From positions 6,203,001 through 6,267,000 of the forward strand of contig NZ_AP018365.1 in NCBI RefSeq assembly GCF_016756395.1: 64,000 bases of DNA. Direction: 5' to 3'. This stretch comes from Streptomyces sp. SN-593 (lineage in GTDB: Bacteria; Actinomycetota; Actinomycetes; Streptomycetales; Streptomycetaceae). The position numbers and the translations under genes are program-made. Below are positions 43,748-51,684 of the stretch, piece after piece (the stretch's first letter is position 1; each line of letters begins with the position of its first letter). The notes below the pieces were generated by a model, which was not told the origin of the DNA, ran no database searches, and worked only from the letters and a program-made list of their open reading frames with translations.

Positions 43748-44745
43748 CGGCTCGCTGCGCCGTGTTCGGCACCGGGTCCTGGGGCACCGCGTTCGCGATG
43801 GTGCTGGCCGACGCCGGCTGCGAGGTGACCTTGTGGGGCCGCCGCCCCGACATCGCGGCCGCCATCAACACCACCCGGACCAACCCGCAGTACTCCAGCG
43901 AGATCACCCTGCCGCCGGCCGTGACGGCCACCACCGACCCGGCACGGGCCGCCGCCGGCGCGGAGTTGGTCTTCCTGGCCGTGCCGTCGCAGTCGCTGCG
44001 CGCCAACCTCGCCGACTGGGCGCCGCTGCTGCGCCCCGACGCGGTCCTGGTCAGCCTGATGAAGGGCGTCGAACTGGGCACCGCGAAGCGGATGAGCGAG
44101 GTGATCGAGGAGGTCGCCAAGGTCGACCGGGACCGCGTCGCGGTGCTCACCGGCCCTAACCTGGCCGCGGAGATCGCCGCCCGCCAGCCCGCGGCCGCCG
44201 TGGTCGCCTGCCGCGACGAGGCGGCCGCGCGCCGCATCCAGACCGCGTGCCACACCGCGTACTACCGGCCGTACACCAACACCGACGTGATCGGCTGCGA
44301 GCTGGGCGGCGCGGTGAAGAACGTGATCGCGCTCGCGGTCGGCATCGCCGGCGGCATGGGCCTGGGCGACAACACCAAGGCGTCGCTGATCACCCGGGGA
44401 CTGGCCGAGACCACCCGGTTGGGCCTGGCGATGGGCGCGGACCCGTACACCTTCGCCGGGCTCGCCGGGATGGGCGACCTCGTCGCCACCTGCTCCTCCC
44501 CGCTGTCCCGCAACAACACCTTCGGCCACAACCTCGGCCGGGGCATGAGCCTCGCCGAGACCATCGCCGCCACCAGCCAGACCGCCGAGGGCGTCAAGTC
44601 GTGCGAGTCCGTCGCCGACCTCGCCCGCAGGCACGGCGTCGACATGCCGATCACGGAGACCGTGGTCGACATCGTGCACAACGGGAAGCCGCCCGTCGTG
44701 GCCGTCAAGGAGTTGATGTCACGTTCCGCGAAACCCGAACGGTAA
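43744..44745 (+). CDS. gpsA: Glycerol-3-phosphate dehydrogenase [NAD(P)+]
   Basis: 333 aa. Makes sn-glycerol 3-phosphate from DHAP for lipids. N-terminal GTGSWGTAFA nucleotide loop, VPSQSLR, LTGPNLAAEIA, catalytic Lys in GGAVKNVIALAVGI, and GDLVATCSSPLSRN. Coupled to plsC by a 4-nt overlap; ddl follows after 12 nt, giving a plsC-gpsA-ddl cluster. Confidence 0.96.
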   Translation: MTARCAVFGTGSWGTAFAMVLADAGCEVTLWGRRPDIAAAINTTRTNPQYSSEITLPPAVTATTDPARAAAGAELVFLAVPSQSLRANLADWAPLLRPDAVLVSLMKGVELGTAKRMSEVIEEVAKVDRDRVAVLTGPNLAAEIAARQPAAAVVACRDEAAARRIQTACHTAYYRPYTNTDVIGCELGGAVKNVIALAVGIAGGMGLGDNTKASLITRGLAETTRLGLAMGADPYTFAGLAGMGDLVATCSSPLSRNNTFGHNLGRGMSLAETIAATSQTAEGVKSCESVADLARRHGVDMPITETVVDIVHNGKPPVVAVKELMSRSAKPER

Positions 44746-44757
44746 GGTCGACGCGAC

Positions 44758-45930
44758 ATGAGCAACCTGCCAACGCCCCAGAGCCAGGACCCGCACTCCG
44801 AGCGGCCGCCCTACGACCGAAAGCCGCGCGTCGCCGTCGTGTTCGGCGGGCGCAGCTCCGAGCACGGCGTGTCCGTGGTGACCGCGGCCAGCGTGCTGCG
44901 CGCCATCGACCGCGACAAGTACGACGTCCTGCCGATCGGCATCACCACCGAGGGCCGCTGGGCGCTGACCGCCGACGAGCCGGAGCGGATGGCCATCGCC
45001 GACCGGCGGATGCCGACCGTCGAGCAGGTCACCGACCACGACGGCGCGGTGCTGCTGCCCGTGGACCCGGCCAGCCGCGAGGTGGTCTACACCGAGGTCG
45101 GCGCGGTGCCCAAGGCACTCGGCGAGGTCGATGTCGTCCTGCCCCTGCTGCACGGCCCCTACGGCGAGGACGGCACCCTCCAGGGCCTGCTGGAACTGTC
45201 CGGCGTGCCGTACGTGGGCGCGGGCGTGCTCGCCTCCGCGGTCGGCATGGACAAGGAGTACATGAAGCGGATCTTCACCTCCTTCGGGCTGAAGGTCGGT
45301 CCGTACACGGTGGTCCGCCCGCGCGAGTGGCAGCAGGACCCGGCCGCCGCCCGCCGCAAGGTGCTGGAGTTCGCGCAGGTCCACGGCTGGCCGCTGTTCG
45401 TCAAGCCGACCCGGGCCGGCTCGTCGATCGGCATCAGCAAGGTCGACGGGCCCGAGCAGCTCGACGCCGCCCTCGCCGAGGCCCGCCGGCACGACCCCAA
45501 GGTCCTCGTCGAGGCGCTGGTGAACGGCCGCGAGATCGAGTGCGGCGTGCTGGAGTTCGCCGACGGCCCGCGCGCGTCCGCGCCCGCGGAGATCCCGCCG
45601 GCCGCCAGCAGCGACTTCTACGACTTCGACGCCAAGTACATCGACTCGGCCGAGGGCGTGGTACCCGCGCCGCTCACCGCCGAGCAGACCGAGCGCGTGC
45701 AGCGGCTGGCCGTCGAGGCGTTCGAGGCGGCGTCCTGCGAGGGGCTGGTCCGCGCGGACTTCTTCCTGCTGGACAGCGGCGAGTTCGTGATCAACGAGAT
45801 CAACACCATGCCCGGCTTCACCCCGATCTCGATGTACCCGCGGATGTGGCAGGAGAGCGGCGTCGGCTACACCGAGCTGATCGACCTGCTCATCCAGGCG
45901 GCGCTGCGCCGGTCCACCGGCCTGCGCTGA
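44758..45930 (+). CDS. ddl: D-alanine-D-alanine ligase
   Basis: 390 aa. ATP-grasp ligase producing D-Ala-D-Ala for peptidoglycan. N-terminal VAVVFGGRSSEHGVS, LPLLHGPYGEDGTLQG, ATP-grasp KPTRAGSSIGISKV and the C-terminal metal site FVINEINTMPGFTPISMYP. The Tyr in the omega-loop (FYDFDAKYID) indicates D-Ala rather than D-Lac as second substrate. ATG at 44758; a TAAGGT box 9 nt upstream might give an internal short-leader transcript. Confidence 0.96.
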   Translation: MSNLPTPQSQDPHSERPPYDRKPRVAVVFGGRSSEHGVSVVTAASVLRAIDRDKYDVLPIGITTEGRWALTADEPERMAIADRRMPTVEQVTDHDGAVLLPVDPASREVVYTEVGAVPKALGEVDVVLPLLHGPYGEDGTLQGLLELSGVPYVGAGVLASAVGMDKEYMKRIFTSFGLKVGPYTVVRPREWQQDPAAARRKVLEFAQVHGWPLFVKPTRAGSSIGISKVDGPEQLDAALAEARRHDPKVLVEALVNGREIECGVLEFADGPRASAPAEIPPAASSDFYDFDAKYIDSAEGVVPAPLTAEQTERVQRLAVEAFEAASCEGLVRADFFLLDSGEFVINEINTMPGFTPISMYPRMWQESGVGYTELIDLLIQAALRRSTGLR

Positions 45931-45966
45931 CCGCCCGCCGTACGCCCGCCGACCCCGCCGCGCCGC

Positions 45967-46449
45967 TCACAGGCCGGCGGGGATCGTCGCCTTCACCGCG
46001 GGGGCCAGCTCCGCGAGCGGGGTCGCGTCATGGGCGTACCGGGCCGGCAGCAGCAGTTCCACGTACGCCTTGCGCAGCGTCGTGGTCAGCCGGGCGCTGC
46101 CGTCCTCGTCCTGCTGCCACGACCAGGACACCCCGCCCACCTCGGCACCGGGGGTGTTGACGTCGTCGTCGTTCGCCGGCCGCGGTACGCCGCAGCGCAG
46201 CACGATCGTAGGATCGCCCCAACCGGCGGTCAGGGGGGATGCCGGCTTGAGAGCATGACCGGACATCCCGTCGACCGTCTTCGGCAACCGCGCGTGCAGT
46301 GCCTTGCAGTAGCCGGCGACCTCGGCGGTCGGAACCGGTACGGCGACCGACTCGTCGTCGCCGGAGCCGGCGAACACGTAGACCGCCGCCGCGGACAGGC
46401 ACGCGGCGGCGGACACGGAGATCAGCATGACCCGGCGGTTGAACGTCAC
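45967..46449 (-). CDS. DUF3515 family membrane-anchored protein
   Basis: 160 aa. An N-terminal hydrophobic segment (VMLISVSAAACLSAAAVYVFAG) looks like a signal anchor or lipoprotein-like signal with Cys17 (no clean lipobox). The exported domain has CKALHARLPKTVDG, LRCGVPRP and YVELLLPARY, typical of DUF3515. The two Cys could form a disulphide. Function unknown; the family commonly lies near ddl and thiL in actinomycetes. The GTG follows TATGCT by 6 nt, so it is likely leaderless. Confidence 0.88.
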   Translation of the reverse strand: MTFNRRVMLISVSAAACLSAAAVYVFAGSGDDESVAVPVPTAEVAGYCKALHARLPKTVDGMSGHALKPASPLTAGWGDPTIVLRCGVPRPANDDDVNTPGAEVGGVSWSWQQDEDGSARLTTTLRKAYVELLLPARYAHDATPLAELAPAVKATIPAGL

Positions 46450-46505
46450 CGGGAAAGCATAGGAAGAAGCGCGGGAGAGCCTCGCACCAGGGGCTCGGTG
46501 GGGGG

Positions 46506-46739
46506 CTATATATGGACGACCGGGCAGGTCAGCGTGCGGGTGATGCCCTCGGCCTGCTGGACCTTGGCCACCACCATGCGGCCGAGCTCGTCGACCGTCT
46601 CGGCCTGGGCGCGGACGATGACGTCATAGGGGCCTGTGACGTCCTCCGCCTGGATGACTCCGTCGATCTTGGAGATCACCTCCGCTACTGCCGAGGACTT
46701 CCCGACCTCGGTCTGGATCAGGATGTAGGCCTGTACCAC
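46506..46739 (-). CDS. Stand-alone Lrp/AsnC ligand-binding (RAM) domain protein
   Basis: 77 aa. Consists only of the AsnC-type effector-binding alpha/beta domain (VVQAYILIQTEVGKSSAVAEVI, GVIQAEDVTGPYDVIVRA) with no helix-turn-helix. Such stand-alone RAM proteins oligomerise and may sense amino acids or modulate Lrp proteins. GTG start at 46739 with GGAGG upstream. It is divergent from thiL. Confidence 0.92.
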   Translation of the reverse strand: MVQAYILIQTEVGKSSAVAEVISKIDGVIQAEDVTGPYDVIVRAQAETVDELGRMVVAKVQQAEGITRTLTCPVVHI

Positions 46740-46909
46740 GGAACCTCCAGGGCGGCTTCGAGGATCATGTGGGAGGGGAGACGCCACGTTATCGCGTCGC
46801 CGCTCGCAGCGGGGAGACCCGCGCGGTACCAGACCCCGGTATTGACGGGAAACACGCAGCGGACCGGACCGGAGCACGCGCGCCGGCCGAGAATCGAGGG
46901 GACGACGCT

Positions 46910-47875
46910 ATGAAGGGGACCGTGGGCGAGCTGGGGGAGTTCGGGCTCATCAGGGAACTGACCTCCCGCCTCACCTCTACCCCCGCGGTGCAGATCGGCC
47001 CCGGCGACGACGCCGCCGTGGTCGCCGCACCCGACCGCCGGGTGGTCGCCACCACCGACGTGCTCCTCGAAGGACGGCACTTCCGCCGCGACTGGTCCAC
47101 CGCCTACGACGTCGGCCGCAAGGCCGCCGCGCAGAACCTCGCCGACATCGCGGCCATGGGCGCGGTGCCCACCGCGGTGCTGCTCGCCCTCGTGGTGCCC
47201 GCCGAACTGCGCGTGACCTGGCCGGTCGAGCTGATGGACGGCATCAGGGACGAGTGCCAGGTGGCCGGCGCCGCCGTGGTCGGCGGTGACGTGGTGCGCG
47301 GTGAGACCATCACCGTCTCCATCACCGCCCTCGGCGACCTGCGCAGCCGGCCCGCGGTCACCCGCGCCGGCGCCCGCCCCGGCAACCTGGTCGCCGTCAC
47401 CGGCTGGCTCGGCTGGTCCGCGGCGGGGCTCGCCGTGCTCTCCCGCGGCTTCCGCTCGCCGCGGGCCTTCGTCGAGGCGCACCGCCGGCCGGAGCCGCCC
47501 TACCACGCCGGTCCGGCCGCCGCCGAACTCGGCGCCACCGCGATGACCGACGTCAGCGACGGCCTGGTCGCCGACCTCGGCCACATCGCCGCCGCCAGCG
47601 GTGTGGACATCGACGTGCGCTCCGCGGCGGTCGACATCCCCGCGCAGATGACGGACATCGGCCAGGCCGTCGGCGTCGACCCGCTGCACTGGGTGCTCAC
47701 CGGCGGCGAGGACCACGCGATCGTGGCCGCGTTCCCGCGCGACGTGAAGCTCCCGGCCCGCTGGCGGATCATCGGCGACGTCACCGCGCCCGCCGGCCGC
47801 ACCCCGCGGGTCACCGTCGACGGCGCGCCCTGGGACAAGGCCGGCGGCTGGGACCACTTCGGACCGGACGCGTGA
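46910..47875 (+). CDS. thiL: Thiamine-monophosphate kinase
   Basis: 321 aa. ATP-dependent phosphorylation of ThMP to thiamine diphosphate. N-terminal GPGDDAAVV metal site, TTDVLLEGRHF, KAAAQNLADIAAMGA, GGDVVRG and C-terminal TDVSDGLVADLGHIA and LTGGEDHAIVAAF. GAGGGG lies upstream of the ATG. Coupled by GTGA overlap to thiD. Confidence 0.95.
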   Translation: MKGTVGELGEFGLIRELTSRLTSTPAVQIGPGDDAAVVAAPDRRVVATTDVLLEGRHFRRDWSTAYDVGRKAAAQNLADIAAMGAVPTAVLLALVVPAELRVTWPVELMDGIRDECQVAGAAVVGGDVVRGETITVSITALGDLRSRPAVTRAGARPGNLVAVTGWLGWSAAGLAVLSRGFRSPRAFVEAHRRPEPPYHAGPAAAELGATAMTDVSDGLVADLGHIAAASGVDIDVRSAAVDIPAQMTDIGQAVGVDPLHWVLTGGEDHAIVAAFPRDVKLPARWRIIGDVTAPAGRTPRVTVDGAPWDKAGGWDHFGPDA

Positions 47876-48723
47876 GCGCGCCGGGCGCACCCCGGCCGCC
47901 GCGCCCCGCGCCGCCGCGGGTGCTGACCGTCGCCGGGTCCGACTCCGGCGGCGGCGCGGGCATCCAGGCGGACCTGAAGACGATGCTGGCGCTCGGCGTG
48001 CACGGCATGAGCGTGCTCACCGCCGTCACCGCGCAGAACTCGCTGGGCGTGCACGGCGCGTGGGAACTGCCCGCGGAGGCGGTCCGCGCCCAGTTCCGCG
48101 CGGTCGTCGACGACATCGGGGTGCAGGCGGTCAAGACCGGCATGCTCTCCTCCGCGGCGACCGCGGCCACCGTCGCCGACCTGCTGGCCGGCCTGGACCC
48201 GCGGGTGCCGGTGGTGGTCGACCCGGTCGCGGTCTCCAAGCACGGCAACGCGCTGCTGCTCGGGGAGGCCGTCGAGGTGGTCCGCTCCCGGCTGCTGCCG
48301 CGCGCCACGGTGGCCACCCCGAACCTCGACGAGGTGGCGCTGCTCACCGGCGTCCGGGTCGCGGACGAGGAGGGGATGCGCGCGGCGGCCCGCGCCATGC
48401 TCGGCCACGGCTCGCGCTGGGTGCTGGTCAAGGGCGGCCACCTGCCCGGCGCGCGGCACCGGGCCGAGGCGGCGGACCTGCTCTCCGACGGCCGCGAGGA
48501 GCACTGGTACCGCGCGCCGCGCTACGCCAACCCCCACACCCACGGCACCGGCTGCACCCTGGCCAGCGCCCTCGCGTCGTACCTGGTGCTCGGCCACGAC
48601 GTGCCCGCCGCGGTCGGCCTGGCCAAGGAGTACGTCCGGGGCGCGATCGAGGCGGGCTTCCCGCTCGGCGCGGGGGTTGGCCCGGTCGACCACGGCTGGC
48701 GCGAGCGGGGCCGGGCGCACTGA
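47872..48723 (+). CDS. thiD: Hydroxymethylpyrimidine/phosphomethylpyrimidine kinase
   Basis: 283 aa. Phosphorylates HMP and HMP-P in thiamine synthesis. Ribokinase-like with VLTVAGSDSGGGAGIQADLKT, VKTGMLSS, VVDPVAVSKHG, TPNLDEVALLTG, VLVKGGHL and HTHGTGCTLASALAS (anion hole and catalytic Asp region; here GTGC where others have GTGD or GTGC). The GTG overlaps the thiL stop. Confidence 0.95.
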   Translation: MSAPGAPRPPRPAPPRVLTVAGSDSGGGAGIQADLKTMLALGVHGMSVLTAVTAQNSLGVHGAWELPAEAVRAQFRAVVDDIGVQAVKTGMLSSAATAATVADLLAGLDPRVPVVVDPVAVSKHGNALLLGEAVEVVRSRLLPRATVATPNLDEVALLTGVRVADEEGMRAAARAMLGHGSRWVLVKGGHLPGARHRAEAADLLSDGREEHWYRAPRYANPHTHGTGCTLASALASYLVLGHDVPAAVGLAKEYVRGAIEAGFPLGAGVGPVDHGWRERGRAH

Positions 48724-48724
48724 A

Positions 48725-48754
48725 AAGCCGACCCACCGCGAGGTGGATCGGCTT
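48725..48754. terminator. Bidirectional terminator between thiD and rpmB
   Basis: A 13-position stem (48725-48737 with 48742-48754, one C-A mismatch) has a GCGA loop, with AAAA before it and TT within, between convergent thiD and rpmB. It begins one base after the thiD stop. Confidence 0.8.
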
Positions 48755-48782
48755 CAGGTGGCCACCCAGGACTGCGCTGAGG

Positions 48783-48968
48783 TCAGCGCGTGACCTTGCC
48801 GGCCTTGATGCACGAGGTGCAGACGTTGAGGCGCTTCGGCGTCTTCCCGACGACCGCACGCACGCGCTGGATGTTGGGGTTCCAACGACGCGGGGTACGG
48901 CGGTGCGAGTGGGAGATGCTGTTGCCGAAGCCCGGCCCCTTGCCGCAGACGTCGCAGTTAGCAGCCAC
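48783..48968 (-). CDS. rpmB: 50S ribosomal protein L28 (zinc-ribbon form)
   Basis: 61 aa. Conserved MAANCDVCGKGPGFGN and WNPNIQRVRA. The two CxxC pairs (Cys5/Cys8 and CTSC near the C-terminus) make it the zinc-binding C+ paralogue. GTG start with GGAG upstream. Confidence 0.96.
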   Translation of the reverse strand: MAANCDVCGKGPGFGNSISHSHRRTPRRWNPNIQRVRAVVGKTPKRLNVCTSCIKAGKVTR

Positions 48969-49355
48969 GGGTCACTCCAAAGACTTCAGATGCTCAGATG
49001 CATTCACGGTGGGAAAACCCGGGAGGGCCCCAGGCAACCGGAGCAGCATACAACGACCGCTCCCGTACAACGAAACTACCACGGTCGGGGCACCGCCCTT
49101 CCCCGCGCCGGAGGCTCGTCCCCCTGCCCGCGGCCGTGCCCGGCAGTACGCTCACCAGCAGCCCCGGTACCGGGCGCCGCCCACATCACCGCCACGTCGC
49201 CGGGAACCCCGGCCGAACACTCCGAGTCGAACGTCCGAACTCCCGATCACCGAAGTCCCGATCACCGAAGTCCCGATCACCGAAGTCCCGATCAGCCAGT
49301 CCCGTCCACCGAACTCCCGATCACCGAGCCCCCGGTGCCCCGCAAGGAGGACCTG
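48969..49355 (+). other. Intergenic region between rpmB and the DAK gene, with 15-bp tandem repeats
   Basis: No gene supported. It should hold the divergent rpmB promoter. Bases 49241-49285 are three exact copies of a 15-bp unit (TCCCGATCACCGAAG), followed by degenerate copies to about 49329, ending just before the DAK Shine-Dalgarno. Confidence 0.8.
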
Positions 49356-51215
49356 TTGCCCCCCACGCTCGACGCGGCCGCGGTGCGTTCCTGGTGCCGG
49401 CTCTCGCTACGCGCCCTGGGCAGGGCCCGCGAGGAGATCGACGCGATCAACGTCTATCCGGTGGCCGACGGGGACACGGGCACCAACCTCTACCTGACCG
49501 TCGAGTCCGCGGCCCAGTCGGTCGAGGCCGTCTTCGACGCGCACGCGGCGGGGGTCCGAGGGGACCCTGGGGACACGGACACCGGCGGGGACGGGGCCGC
49601 GCCGACGCTCGCCGAGGCGTTCCGGGCCCTGTCGCACGGCGCCCTCATCGGCGCCCGCGGGAACTCCGGCACCATCCTCGCCCAGCTTCTGCGCGGCATG
49701 AACGCGGCCCTCGCCCAGCCGTCCGGCCCCGACGGGCGGATCGGCCCGGACGACCTGCGCCGTGCGCTCACGGCCGCCGCCGGCGCCGGGTACGAAGCCG
49801 TGGCCCGGCCGGTAGAGGGCACCATGCTCACCGTGGCCACCCGCGCCGCCGAGGCGGCCGGCGCCGAAGGCGGCGGCATGGCCGAGGTCGCGCGGGCCGC
49901 GCACGCTGCCGCGCTGTCCGCCCTCGCCGCCACTCCGGCCCAGCTCGACGCCCTGGACCGGGCCGGCGTGGTGGACGCCGGCGGCCTCGGACTGGTCGCG
50001 CTGCTCGGCGCGCTGTGCGAGGTGGTCACCGGCGAGCCCGCCGCGGATCGGCCCGCCTCCGGCGCGGTCACCTCCTTCCGGCACGCGCACGCGCACCCGC
50101 ACCCGGGGCCGGAGCAGGGGCCGGGGTCCGGGCAGCCGGACGCGTCGGGGGAGGCGCATCCGGCGGGGCCGGGCCCGGAAGGCTCGGGCGTCCTGGTCGA
50201 CGTGGGCGACCTGGGTGACCCGTACGCGCCGGAGGGCCCGGACGGCCCCCGCCCGGCGGACGGCCCGGCCGACCAGCCCTGCGCGGAAGGCTCGCGGTTC
50301 GGCGGCGACGGCCCGGCCTTCGAGGTGATCTTCCTGCTGGAGGCGACCGACGCCACCGTGGCGGCGCTGCGTGGGCGCCTCGACGCCCTCGGCGACTCCC
50401 TCGTCGTGGTCGGCGGCGACGGCCTGTGGAACGTCCACGTGCACGTGGACGATGTCGGCGCCGCACTGGAGGCCGCGATCGACGCAGGGCGGCCGTACCG
50501 GATCAGGGTCACGCACTTCGCCGACCAGGCCCGGCGCTCCCGCGGCGAGCGTGCGGTGCGCGCGGTGGTCGCCGTCGTCCGCGGCGACGGCCTCGCCGAG
50601 TTGTACGGCGGGGCCGGCGCGACGGTGGTCGCCGTACGCCCGGGGGAGCGGCCCGCCAGCGGCGAGATCGCCGCCGCCGTGCGCCGCGCGCACGCCCGCG
50701 AGGTCGTGCTGCTGCCCAACGACACCGAGCTGCGGCACGTGGCCGGCGCGGCCGCCGAGCAGGCCCGCGGCGACGGGGTGCGGGTCGCGCTGATCCCCAC
50801 CCGCTCGGCCGTGCAGGGCCTGGCCGCGCTCGCCGTCCACGAGCCGAGCCGCCGGTTCGACGAGGACGTGGTCGCCATGACCGCGGCCGCCGGCGCCACC
50901 CGCTACGCCGAACTCGCCGTGGCCGAGCACCGGTCCTGGACCACCGCCGGCATCTGCCAGGCCGGCGACGTGCTGGGGCTGATCGAGGACGACGTCGCCG
51001 TCATCGGCGCCGACCTCGCCGAGACCGCCGTCGGCACCCTGGAGCGGATGCTGACCGCGGGCGGCGAACTCGTCACCCTCGTCCTCGGCCCGGGCGCCCC
51101 GCCCGACCTCGTCGACCGGCTGCGCGCCCACGTCCACGACCACCACCTCGCCGTCGACACGGTTGCCTACGAAGGCGGCGACATGGCGGCGCCCCTGCTC
51201 ATCGGGGTGGAGTAG
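49356..51215 (+). CDS. DAK2-domain, FakA-like (fatty acid kinase-like) protein
   Basis: 619 aa. N-terminal Dak2/DhaL ATP-binding domain (residues about 5-205; INVYPVADGDTGTNLYLTV with the Mg-binding Asp cluster, and SHGALIGARGNSGTILAQLLRG). A His/Pro/Gly-rich linker of about 90 residues (about 235-325) joins it to the FakA-type middle and C-terminal domains (FEVIFLLEATDATVAALR, LVVVGGDGLWNVHVHVDD, VLLPNDTELRHVAGAA, VTLVLGPGAP). FakA phosphorylates FakB-bound fatty acids in Firmicutes; in actinomycetes the role is unproven. The TTG start is chosen because AAGGAGG ends 5 nt upstream; the GTG at 49335 is an alternative. recG follows, a conserved order. Confidence 0.88.
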   Translation: MPPTLDAAAVRSWCRLSLRALGRAREEIDAINVYPVADGDTGTNLYLTVESAAQSVEAVFDAHAAGVRGDPGDTDTGGDGAAPTLAEAFRALSHGALIGARGNSGTILAQLLRGMNAALAQPSGPDGRIGPDDLRRALTAAAGAGYEAVARPVEGTMLTVATRAAEAAGAEGGGMAEVARAAHAAALSALAATPAQLDALDRAGVVDAGGLGLVALLGALCEVVTGEPAADRPASGAVTSFRHAHAHPHPGPEQGPGSGQPDASGEAHPAGPGPEGSGVLVDVGDLGDPYAPEGPDGPRPADGPADQPCAEGSRFGGDGPAFEVIFLLEATDATVAALRGRLDALGDSLVVVGGDGLWNVHVHVDDVGAALEAAIDAGRPYRIRVTHFADQARRSRGERAVRAVVAVVRGDGLAELYGGAGATVVAVRPGERPASGEIAAAVRRAHAREVVLLPNDTELRHVAGAAAEQARGDGVRVALIPTRSAVQGLAALAVHEPSRRFDEDVVAMTAAAGATRYAELAVAEHRSWTTAGICQAGDVLGLIEDDVAVIGADLAETAVGTLERMLTAGGELVTLVLGPGAPPDLVDRLRAHVHDHHLAVDTVAYEGGDMAAPLLIGVE

Positions 51216-51684
51216 GGGACGCCCTTCGGCGGAGGCCGTCGGGACGTCGGTGCCGTTCACGGGGCGGTGGTGCCGTGCCGTTCACGGGGCGGTGGGGGGA
51301 ACGTGACGTGGAGGAGGCCGGGGGCGTGGAGCGCGGGTGACGTGGGAGCCGTTCTCACGTGAGGGCGCCCGCTCAGCCCCTTTTTTGCCGCCGGCTCGCC
51401 TTCGGACGCTTTGACCCGGTGTGGGGGCACCTCCCAAGCGGAGCCCTGGGGGAGGTCGATCATGCTCGGTTTCCTCGTTCCTCGGAAACCTCCGCGTGTT
51501 CTCCCTTTCGACACCGGCGCGCCCTTCGGCTCCCCGGCTACCACGGGCGGGCCTGGGGGAAGCCGGGCGCTCGTGCGGACGGCCGGGGGCGGGGGCACCC
51601 TCGCGTCCGACCCGCCCCGCGTCACGTTCCCCTTCTCCGTGTGGCTCGCCCTCTTGTCGGTGGTGTGCGCGAAGATGGGGCGTG
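51216..51684 (+). other. Intergenic region before recG with several repeats
   Basis: No gene supported. It contains a 20-bp direct repeat (51251-51270 and 51276-51295, TGCCGTTCACGGGGCGGTGG), a Streptomyces-type GGGGGCACCTCCC/GGGGGAGGT palindrome (about 51422-51455), and a second palindrome of the same style (about 51529-51567, GGCTCCCC with GGGGGAAGCC). Confidence 0.75.
51422..51455. repeat. Streptomyces REP-like palindrome
   Basis: ACCTCCC pairs with GGGAGGT around an AAGCGGAGCCCT-type loop. From memory this TGGGGGCACCTCCC...TGGGGGAGG sequence type recurs many times in Streptomyces genomes. Confidence 0.7.

Noticed and set aside
49241..49329. Could the 15-bp repeats be a CRISPR array?
   Set aside because: Units are contiguous with no spacers and are too short; there are no cas genes.
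48060..49355. Very long N-terminal extension of the DAK protein through rpmB
   Set aside because: It runs through thiD in another frame and opposite rpmB; the AAGGAGG-TTG start explains the gene.
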